From Saccoglossus kowalevskii (taxonomy: Eukaryota > Hemichordata > Enteropneusta > Harrimaniidae): DNA of 27,858 bases. Below are positions 20,055-27,858 of this stretch, piece by piece. The DNA is taken from contig NW_003126883.1 in assembly GCF_000003605.2 (NCBI RefSeq), positions 1,432,886 through 1,460,743 on the forward strand. The letters are read 5' to 3'. The notes beneath the pieces were generated by a model. That model did no database searches. It was not told the DNA's origin and was given only the letters and a program-made list of their open reading frames with translations. Every line of letters begins with the position of its first letter. Positions within the stretch are counted from its first letter, which is position 1. The position numbers were made by a program, and so were the translations under genes.

Positions 20055-20262
20055 CCTATAAATTGCGCCATCTAGTGATGAACCACTTCAATGACGTAAA
20101 TGGTTTTGATTTGTATTTGTCAATGAATTGATATAACTATATTGCAGATGAGAAATGCCTACACAAAAAAACAGTGGTCAATTTGGACGACATTGCCATC
20201 AGGCATATACGTCATTTTGACGCCGCAGAAGCTTTCCATCAGTAGAGGGCGCAATTTATAGG
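20055..20262. repeat. MITE-like element with inverted ends
   Basis: CCTATAAATTGCGCCATCTAGTGATG-type sequence at 20055-20080 is repeated in inverse at 20237-20262 with 2 mismatches in 26. Similarity extends inward in patches, including a TGACGTA block on each arm. The total is 208 bp. No target-site duplication is evident. It looks like a short non-autonomous inverted-repeat element. Each arm contains a CTCF-like motif (20065-20078 minus, 20239-20252 plus). Confidence 0.65.
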
Positions 20263-21017
20263 AGTGCTGATTTGGTATTCCGATATTTATACTAGTTTAC
20301 ATTTCAGCAATTTCAGTTTAATTTATCATTGAGAAGTGTCTGTGACATACATGTTTAAGTAAAACCAGAGTCAGAAGATGCGAGTGTAACTGCATACAAA
20401 CAAATGTGTGGTTTAATGCTTAGAGTGTCGGTCTAAATTGCTAGTCAGCTACGAAAATTCTAAATACAGCACCCTTGTCGTAAAGAGTAGTTGATCACTG
20501 CGTGATATTAGAAGGAATTTATCCCAAAACTCGCATAAACAATTATTATCTACTTAAGGCACTACATAGTAGTAATACAATACACATTCTGTACAAATAT
20601 GCACATACCGGCTTATGTACAAATGACTCCTTACATCATGCTTATTTTATATTAGCATCAGATTTGGGGATGAAATTATTTATATGCAGTCAATTAAATT
20701 TGAGGTCCGAGGTAGGCACTTGTTCTGTGATTTGGAAGTTTAAATGCCAAATTTATTGCAATTTGACAGCATGCCATTTACCAGGGGTTGTCTGTCGCTT
20801 CACAATACTAGTACAAAGTCCCCGGGAGTGGAGTACATACAAATACATGTCTCGAATGAGATTGGCTGAGACTTAACACGCACATGGGAATTAATATGTA
20901 CATGGTAGTACAGTACAGACTCGTTTATGTATGTAATAGTACATCCTTGTCCTTGCCGATCCTTGTTATCGTAACTGTCTTATCATGTACGAAAATTATG
21001 AAAATTGGTTGTCAACT
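20263..21017. other. No confident gene upstream of the BEL/Pao remnant
   Basis: A 124-codon frame at 20502-20876 shows no domain. I found no copy of the candidate 3' LTR here, so the element's 5' end is missing or too diverged to see. Confidence 0.4.
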
Positions 21018-22324
21018 TGCCGAAACTACATCTATCTACGTTCAACGGCGACATGCGAAAATGAGTTTTGATGACGTTTTTAGTACGGCCGTCGACAAAG
21101 ATACATGGCTTGGAAATGCACACAAATGTCAGTATCTCTGCACACAATTGTCTGGTGAAGCCGCACACACGATTGATGGTTTACTTCTAACAGACAGTAA
21201 TTATACACACGCTTTCGACCTACTGAAGAAACGATATGGCCAACCTCACAAAATAACTAGTGCACATATGAAGGCATTGTGGGATCTGCCAAAAGCGACG
21301 AGCGAACACGGCAGTCTCAGAAGGGAATGGAAGATGTTGCGCGGTTACCGTGGAAATCGGATCACCCATTATTTCTTACTAGTACAAATTGCCGAATAAG
21401 CGAGAAGATAACACATTCGATGATGCGCAGATTAACACCCAACTTGTTAAAAACAACATCATTGAAGAACAAATATCACGTGACTTTATCGAAGAAGTCG
21501 TCGACGATGATGAAACGTGCGGGCATTATTTGCCACATTGTTCTGTTAAGAACTTCAAGGACAGTGACAACCACACCCATTCGTATCATAGTGTAGGATT
21601 GCAGTTGTAGACAATCAAGTGAGTTCCCAAGCCTTAACGATTGTTTACAAACTGGACCCCCATTGCTTAAATGAAATCGCTCTCGCCCGTGACATTGAGA
21701 AAGTCCTTGGTTGGTTGGTTGTTTGTTTGTGACTTTGGATGAATTGAATACTATAATCATAGAAATTGAATATGTATTGAACCATCGACCCATAACTTAT
21801 TTTCCTCGGACATGGATGACGCTGTCGCACTCACCCCATCACAATTTAATTCGTGGACGTCAGTTAACAACTTTGCCATACCCCGCTATCCACGACGACG
21901 AACTCTTAGGTCCGACATTCGGCAACCGAGACGATTTCGCGTAACGTTATGCTCGCATATAGAAATTGCAAGAGCAGTTTTTGTGTAGATGGACTGCGGA
22001 CTATCTGCCTGCTTTACGCGAGCGTCATCAATTAACCAGGAAAACGGACATTGTAATAAAAATCGGAGAAAGTGTACTCGTTGAAAATGACAATGTTGAA
22101 CGGTTAAATTATGGAAACGATGGTATAGTAAGATCAGCGGACATTCGAAGTGCAAGGGGACATACTAATTGACCGATAGTTAAATTATATCCATTGGAAC
22201 TGAACGCAACTCCAGCAGATAGTGGCAACACTATGGACATTCCATGCGTGGATACTAGAAGACGATCAAGTTGTACTGCTGCTGCTGCGATTGCACGTTG
22301 TCAGATTCGTGATTTGAATGACTG
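21018..22324 (+). mobile_element. Collapsed BEL/Pao LTR retrotransposon remnant
   Basis: Four BEL/Pao segments follow in family order but with most of pol deleted. (1) The gag-like DUF1759 region 21018-21318: LPKLHLSTFNGDMRK, frameshift near 21058, then FDDVFSTAVDKD, LSGEAAHTIDGLL and KKRYGQPHKITSAHMKALWD. (2) A reverse-transcriptase N-terminal part about 21285-21670: LPWKSDHPL, IEEVVDDDETCGHYLPHCSV in another frame, then an in-frame TAG before DCSCRQSS and PSLNDCLQTGPPLL. (3) The integrase C-terminal region 21711-21944: TLDELNTIIIEIEYVLNHRP and RGRQLTTLPYP with DDELLGPTFGNRDDF. (4) DUF5641, 21966-22324: DYLPALRERHQL, DGIVRSADIRSARGHTN, a TGA, then PIVKLYPLELNAT. Protease, the RT active site, RNase H and the integrase catalytic core are absent. 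It cannot be autonomous. Confidence 0.88.
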
Positions 22325-22897
22325 ATATTGAACTATTTCATGGACTATATACGTATAATTGGTATATAGAATAGAACTCTTATATTCTCGATTTTTCGCG
22401 ATTTTTCTGATTTTAATGTTATTATCATCGTTATTCACACTGTGACACTGTGTCATCATCGCTTATTCTCTCGTTACTTCAATTGGTGATATTTGATATT
22501 TAATATTCGATTGTAAGTTGATTTCTATAACGTTATTTATATTATTATACTTCTCGAATATAATTTCGCTTATTTTTTTATAATCATTTCACCATGATTT
22601 TTGCCGCCGAGAATATGCTGGGAACTATTTAATCGTACTTTAAGCTTAATCGTACTTTCGAATTCTGAAGAAAATCAGTTATCCAATCGCAGATAGTTAA
22701 TTTCGGCCTATCATGCACATTCTTATAATCGTATCAGTTCTATCATGATATTTTTTTAATCTACTAGTAGCTTCGCGGTGAGTGGCTTTCGCGGTAATTG
22801 GGTTTCGTATCTGGTGGGTTTTGCAGGGAGTGGGTCTTTGTCTCAGTAGCTGGTCCTTCATCCTTGTTGAGAATTAAAGTTTTATGTTTCTTTAACA
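22323..22897 (+). repeat. Candidate 3' LTR of the BEL/Pao remnant
   Basis: Immediately after the DUF5641 stop, the sequence begins TGATATTGAACTATTTCATG and runs about 575 bases to GTTTTATGTTTCTTTAACA, giving TG...CA ends and a late ATTAAAG polyadenylation-like signal, as expected of an LTR. No matching 5' copy is present, so the ends are inferred. The following ACTGGCGCTATTCTGGG looks like a primer-binding site, which would be odd after a 3' LTR. Confidence 0.35.
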
Positions 22898-23540
22898 ACT
22901 GGCGCTATTCTGGGAATACCATGCTGGCAGTTCCAAAATAAGACCCATGCTCTGATAATGCCTCTAGTTTCAAAGAGCAATAAACATTACCATTATGATC
23001 TTATTGGTGTTGCAAAGGATAGTTGAATATTGTTTATTGAAATTAATATAATCCCCATAACCGTTTTCCAATATAGATACATTGAAGTACGTAACAAACT
23101 GTATAACTCAGTCTCAACAATGAAATAAAGGAATGTATATATACATTTACATTTTTACTAATGCATTGCAATACAACTAATTCAAATTGAAAGAAATTGC
23201 AATATAAAATATTCCATCAGTAATACTTCTCAAATGCGTATTTGGCGGTCAGTGTTATTTACGGAAATATTTGTTTATAATTTTATAAACTAGCTTCGCA
23301 ATACCCACCCCAATTAGATATAATGTGTACATATTTTAATAAATAAATATATACTAACAAAAATGAAATATTAATTATTTCATATTTTATTATATAACCT
23401 GCACAAAAGTAATCAATTTTTTTTCCGTGCTAGGATGATGTGTAACTTCATACGGGAATCCTGATAAAGTTCACAACTGGCGATTTAGCAATATTAGGGA
23501 TTGTCAACTTCCTGTGAATTTGATTACCTAACGTTTTTAG
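22898..23540. other. AT-rich gene-free stretch
   Basis: No ORF or repeat is recognised. It ends in a strong acceptor-like tract, TACCTAACGTTTTTAG (to 23540), with a CTAAC branch-point match. Confidence 0.45.
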
Positions 23541-23737
23541 GTTCATGCGCTGCAAGTTACAGAGCACGTACCTAAGCTGCCGTCCCCCAGCAAATAATTA
23601 AGCCAAGGCGGTTTCGATATCGAAATCGAGAAACTCTCCGTTTTTACACAATCTGGGAAGTTCGAATTACTAAATGAAGTACAGGACGACGAAGCTGAAA
23701 TATCAAAGAACCAACATATACCAAAAATCTCTTTAGT
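23541..23737 (+). other. Ambiguous candidate exon (both strands open)
   Basis: Plus strand: after the acceptor ending 23540 a frame reads VHALQVTEHVPKLPSPSK, TAA, then about 45 open codons including GGFDIEIEKLSVFTQSGKFE and VQDDEAEISKNQHIP to TAA near 23738. Minus strand: 23902-23543 is a 119-codon ATG frame, but over this segment it is serine-rich, as expected from reading antisense to acidic codons. I favour a broken plus-strand exon and recognise no family. Confidence 0.25.
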
Positions 23738-24570
23738 ATAAGGTAGTTCCAACTTGTCAATAATTATGGGATTATTTGTAAGCATAAGATTGTTATGTGA
23801 ACTCCGTTCATTAATGGAATACTGCGCGATGACGCTATTTTCAGGGCCAAACTGACTCAGACTCCTATATTGACTATGTCTCGGGCTGTTTACTAGTACC
23901 AACCTACTTACTTGTCAGTGTCTGACTGTTATATACAGCCCAGAACACATCAGAATAGTAAAAGTTAGCAAATGTCAGTTGGCCGTGCCATGAGAGCCGG
24001 CCACAGAACCAAAACAATCTGTCAACCTTCGCCATTCACAGCATCGATATGATTTTACATTACATAGAAATGATTACTAATTGCTGTCCCGGTCAGCAAT
24101 CGAATCATCAATCTTGACGAGTGATGTAACTGGTATTTCCACCTATTTGCTTAGTGGTCCGTAAGTGAATGTTGTCAAGTTCGAGAGTGTGTTTTGACGT
24201 ACAGCGACGTGAACATTATTGCTACCATTTTGGGCTTGAACATGTTCTATATTCACCCAAAACAACAACGAACCTGAAACAAAAGTAACCGTCCGATCTA
24301 AACGACCTGCGTCTATGAAAATCGAGTCTTATCTCCCTTGCGTTTCCGGTCGAGAGAAGATCGGGGCCAATCTACCATGATTGTTTGCTTATCATCAATT
24401 CAACCAAACTGTTAGATAGGCTGTTTATTAGAGGTGACCGGGAACCAAAATTTGGGACGTGAATCCCTCCGGCGACGAAAACGGTGATAATAACTAAGGG
24501 GTGAGAGACTTTTTACATCGGCGATAGCGACCCAATAGATTTCGGGACACGCAGTGATCAGTGAAGCCTC
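23738..24570. other. Gene-free stretch
   Basis: Somewhat GC-richer around 24130-24560, with no protein-like frame or repeat recognised. It borders the fold-back array. Confidence 0.4.
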
Positions 24571-25090
24571 AAACTGTCCCAATAGTTACCTAAAGAGACC
24601 GATATTATCGTCTAATAATGTCTAATAAAGTCTAAGTTAGGCACCCATCTCTAGGCAACTATTTGGAAGATCGTTTTTCTCCGATATTATCGGATAATTG
24701 TCGTCTAATAAAATGTAATGAAATGTTGGCATCACTAACTCGTGTTACGATTTTTCTTTGATATTATGTTATGTCTAATAATGTCTAAGTTAGACAACCA
24801 TGTGTGGGCAACTATTGGGGAAGATCGTTTTATTCGATATTATCGATAATGTCGAATATTGGAGAGAAAAACGAACTGTCCCAATAGTTGCCCAGACAGA
24901 CCTGTCTAACTTAGACATTTTAAGACATTATTAGACGTTATTATCGATAATATCGGAGGAAAACGAACTGTCCAAATAGTTGCCCAGACAGACCTGTCTA
25001 ACTTAGACATTATTAGACGATATTATCAATAATATCGGAGAAAAACAAACTGTCCCAATAGTTGCCTAAAAAAGGCTTGTCTAAAAAGTG
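24571..25090. repeat. Fold-back array of a GTCTAA-rich 80-90 bp monomer
   Basis: Right half: monomers start at 24872, 24964 and 25046, each reading GAACTGTCC-AATAGTTGCC, then CTGTCTAACTTAGAC, then a TTATCGATAATATCGGAG-like end (periods 92 and 82). Left half: reverse-complement monomers with GTCTAAGTTAG, GGCAACTATT and CGATATTATCG blocks near 24600-24690 and 24775-24840, more diverged. The centre is a 26-base near-perfect palindrome at 24832-24857 around ATCGAT (24842-24847). Overall it forms arms of roughly 245 bases that could pair as a hairpin. It resembles a fold-back or MITE-derived satellite. No protein is encoded. Confidence 0.8.
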
Positions 25091-25293
25091 CAATGTCGCG
25101 CATTCCTCAAATATGTTGTATTTTTTACCTACCTATTGAATTCTTTCGTTGAAAACATGTTTAGGCAGAAAATTTGGAAACTTTCTTATGGGACATACTT
25201 AAATGTTTTGTAAATGTAAAGTTACACCAAAAATATTGCATAGTGACACCATTTGTACTACATGTACTTGATTATAGATTCCCGGGGAACAAA

Positions 25294-26733
25294 TACCGGA
25301 TTCTGTCGTAAATTCGCCCATCCGAAAAATCGCCCTGGGCGGTTTCACGGCTGGTGGGCCCTTATTTTCGGGTTCAAATTTTCAAAAAATGATCATCAAA
25401 TATTTTTAGAGGGCTTATATTTTCATTGAAAAATCCACCTACGCCGATTTTCAACGCCGGCAGTTGGACCACCCAAAACGAAAGACACTATTGCAATTTA
25501 TTAAATTTTATACATTTTGTTCTTGCTGGATTGAAAAGTAGACCGCGCATCTTTCTCCCAAAAAATCACATTAACGAACCTCGTGCGCCAAATACAATTA
25601 TTTTGTTTCATTTTATAACGAAAGTATATTCTAAAAGAAGTTTCAAATAAAAACGAACCCAACTGCATTACTTAGTAGCAAATGATCACGGTAGCGCAAT
25701 CCGGTCATGCTGCGTTTCACGATTGTTATTTGGGATTCAAATTTTCAAAAAATGATCATAAAATATTTTTCGGGGGCTTATATTTTCATTGAAAAGTCCA
25801 CCTACGCCGACAGTTGGACCACCCAAACGAAAGACGCTATTCAAGTTGCAATTTATTAAATTTTATACATTTTGTTCTTGCTGGATTAAAAAGTAGACCG
25901 CGCATCTTTCTCCCAAAAAATCACATTAACGAACCTCGTGCGCCAAATACAATTATTACAAGTATATTCTAAAAGAAATTTCAAATAAAAACGAACCCAA
26001 CTGCATTACGTATACGTAGTAGCAAATGATCGCCGTAGCGCAATCCGGTCATGTTTGTTAATTATTAAAATAACGTTTATTATGTTTGTTGATTAAAATA
26101 ACGTGAAAAAATAAATTCGTTGAATTGTTATGAAATGCAAATAAATTTCAACTTATTTCATCGTAAGCCGCGAATGATTCCGATCGCATTTTCAACACTC
26201 GATGCTGTAGAAATGAATATCCACCATGTTTTGACCTGGTCGGTGTTCTTTGACCTGACAGGCCAAATTGATAATTAACCAATGAAAACGATGGATGATG
26301 CCAACGTGTTCAAATTACCATAGCTCATTTAAATATGTCAATGTTATTGAACGCAGCGCGGAAGAAATTTGCCGATGTTGTTGTACGATCTTTTTGCTTG
26401 GATTTTGATGGGAAAGCGACATGATTTGTTTTTAAATAAAAAAAAATTAGTTGTTTTCAAAAGATAAACTGAGCATCTGAAGAATAATTTAACACTGTTT
26501 ACAGCGATAACAGCTCATTGTCGAAACGAAGCTACCCATTCATGCTAGTCGCAATAAACATCAATACTCTTGAATATGCGTCATTGACTATGGCTAAACT
26601 TTTAGGCATCAGAAAAGATTAAGATAACACCTTAAAAAACTGCCGAAAATCGTCGATTTCTTGGTCCCATTTTATTTTTTTTAAACCCGAACTGCCGTTT
26701 AACGGCCCTGGGCCAATTTGGCAGAATCCGGTA
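25294..26733. mobile_element. Non-autonomous DNA transposon-like element with terminal inverted repeats
   Basis: AATACCGGATTCTG at 25292-25305 is matched by its exact reverse complement at 26722-26735. Taking TA at each edge as target duplication, the element runs from CCGGATTCTG to CAGAATCCGG. Similarity continues inward on both sides (GCCCTGGGCGG-TTTCACGGC against the inverse of GCCGTTTAACGGCCCTGGGC, then CGGGTT), so the inverted ends are about 80 bases, imperfect. No transposase frame is present. The small ORF at 25426-25650 has no support. The interior holds a tandem duplication. A TA target would suit Tc1/mariner-like elements, but the family is not identifiable. Confidence 0.6.
25339..26053 (+). 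repeat. Two-copy tandem duplication inside the TIR element
   Basis: Copy 1 is about 25339-25709 and copy 2 about 25711-26053. Both run from GCG-TTTCACG through TTCAAATTTTCAAAAAATGA, AAAGTAGACCGCGCATCTTT and AACGAACCTCGTGCGCCAAA to GTAGCGCAATCCGGTCATG. Identity is high (above 90 percent by eye) apart from a few small indels, one of about 18 bases missing from copy 2 after CAATTATT. The duplication is younger than the element's own divergence suggests. Confidence 0.9.
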
Positions 26734-26787
26734 TTAGTGCTGTAATTCACGCTGATGGGGGAATAGGTGACAAAGGTCAAAGACGTT

Positions 26788-26981
26788 TTAAATCATGGTT
26801 CACCGCCAGAGGGCGCAACACCAGAGCAGAGCAAAACACCCTCACAAACAAAACAAATATACTCGTACACAACAGTGTCTTGGGTCTAGTAGGGGGTAGT
26901 TTATTTCTACAAACTAAGTGTTCATCCTAAATCTAAAAGCAGGTAAATGATAAGTCAAACCAGAACTAAAGACTATATCCC
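26788..26981 (+). repeat. 194-bp direct repeat, copy 1
   Basis: Base-for-base match to 27659-27852 (offset 871) from TTAAATCATGGTTCACCGCC to GACTATATCCC, with a single mismatch (CTAGT here, CCAGT in copy 2). Flanks differ on both sides. It starts 53 bases beyond the TIR element. It could be terminal repeats of a small LTR (TRIM-like) element or a recent segmental duplication. It carries a CTCF-like motif at 26803-26816. Confidence 0.95.
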
Positions 26982-27005
26982 CCTGGAAAAAAACAAAATT
27001 CAAAG

Positions 27006-27121
27006 CAAGCTAAATTCAAATGAAAAGAAAACAATAAAATTGAAAAGATTAAAGCAAAACAACCAAGCTAAATTCAAATGAATAGAAAACAACAAAATTG
27101 ATAAGATTAAAGCAAAACTAC
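27006..27121 (+). repeat. 58-bp tandem duplication, A-rich
   Basis: CAAGCTAAATTCAAATGAA begins at 27006 and again at 27064. The two 58-base units differ at a handful of positions. The surroundings are strongly A-rich. The minus-strand ORFs at 27357-27118 and 27647-27291 are poly-F/L/C read-outs of A/G-rich DNA and are not genes. Confidence 0.85.
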
Positions 27122-27477
27122 CAAACTGGTAAAATCATGAAAACAATTGTGAAAAGCATAAACTTGATAAGGTACAAGCACAAATATTGCAAGAAATACA
27201 TAACATGTGTCAAACATACAAGAGCAAAAAAACCCAAATCTAAGTAAAAAAACTTGGAATCGCTAGCCCCAACCCTAGGAAAAACAAAAACTACAAAAAG
27301 GGGTGGGCAAGGGTGGGAAAACCGGCAGCAGCAGCAGGTGAGGAAAATTGGCAGCAAAAGCAGGCAAGCAGGAACACTGAATTAAAAGTGTTAAAACCCA
27401 TGCTTAAATAACGGCGCGAAGCGCCACCTACGTTAATCCATAGGCAGTCGCCGAATGATTGGTCACCCCCCCTCAAA

Positions 27478-27620
27478 TATGCAAAAGTGACCTTTAAGTT
27501 AACTAGCCCTATACATGGTAGTTTATAAAAAGGCAAATGAGACCTTAAGTAAGTGGCCCGAAACAGGTAATTATAAATATGCAAATGAGACCTTTGGGTT
27601 GAGGAGCCACCCTCAAGCTT
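27478..27620 (+). repeat. Three-unit minisatellite, about 50-bp period
   Basis: GCAAAAGTGACCTTTAAGTT at 27481, GCAAATGAGACCTTAAGT at 27533 and GCAAATGAGACCTTTGGGTT at 27581 head three diverged units (periods 52 and 48). The third contains a perfect octamer motif ATGCAAAT at 27579-27586. Just upstream, near 27412-27426, is a small hairpin GGCGC-GAA-GCGCC. Confidence 0.6.
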
Positions 27621-27658
27621 CCCCCCTGATTTAAAACCAGTTAACAATTAACTTTGCC

Positions 27659-27852
27659 TTAAATCATGGTTCACCGCCAGAGGGCGCAACACCAGAGCAG
27701 AGCAAAACACCCTCACAAACAAAACAAATATACTCGTACACAACAGTGTCTTGGGTCCAGTAGGGGGTAGTTTATTTCTACAAACTAAGTGTTCATCCTA
27801 AATCTAAAAGCAGGTAAATGATAAGTCAAACCAGAACTAAAGACTATATCCC
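27659..27852 (+). repeat. 194-bp direct repeat, copy 2
   Basis: Partner of 26788-26981, one mismatch. It ends six bases before the window edge, where the sequence becomes AAATGA instead of copy 1's CCTGGA, so the match truly ends here. The CTCF-like motif is at 27674-27687. Confidence 0.95.
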
Positions 27853-27858
27853 AAATGA

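Noticed and set aside
27118-27647. Minus-strand frames of 79 and 118 codons
   Set aside because: They lie over A-rich tandem repeats and a minisatellite between the 194-bp repeats and give low-complexity protein.
1-27858. CRISPR arrays, bacterial operons, riboswitches, rRNA
   Set aside because: None seen; introns and metazoan-only domains show this is animal nuclear DNA.

Overview
This is nuclear DNA of an invertebrate animal: AT-rich, intron-bearing, low in coding density and crowded with repeats. The main clue is a death-effector (DED) - NACHT - leucine-rich-repeat receptor of the expanded NLR-like type found in amphioxus, molluscs, brachiopods and similar animals. A BEL/Pao retrotransposon remnant and a Myb/SANT-like fragment fit this. 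I cannot name the species or phylum from sequence alone. I see no bacterial operons, CRISPR, rRNA or convincing tRNA.

Layout. 1-5540 is mostly non-coding. It holds a weak promoter-like start (about 577-727), a diverged 300-bp repeat present twice (967-1262 and 3955-4262), and protein-like plus-strand relics (2493-2746 and 3015-3245). 5540-10183 is the NLR locus. Two copies of a small phase-1/phase-1 exon (5570-5641, 6274-6354) flank a truncated NACHT fragment (5771-6242). They are followed by a nearly full-length DED-NACHT-LRR gene (7121-10183) with intact splice sites but two nonsense codons and three frameshifts. 11574-12490 is a degenerate tandem repeat. 13799-14637 (minus strand) is a decayed multi-exon coding relic of unrecognised family. 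18610-18789 is a short Myb/SANT-like ORF. 21018-22324 is a collapsed BEL/Pao element, perhaps with its 3' LTR after it.

24571-27858 is almost wholly repeats: a fold-back array of a GTCTAA-rich monomer (24571-25090), a 1.44-kb terminal-inverted-repeat element with an internal duplication (25294-26733), and a 194-bp direct repeat present twice with one mismatch (26788-26981, 27659-27852). Several repeats carry CTCF-like motifs.

The genes do not form a visible pathway. The common theme is an NLR locus undergoing duplication and decay in repeat-rich DNA. Some single-base lesions could be assembly errors, but the two copies of the NACHT region are broken at different places, which favours real pseudogenisation.
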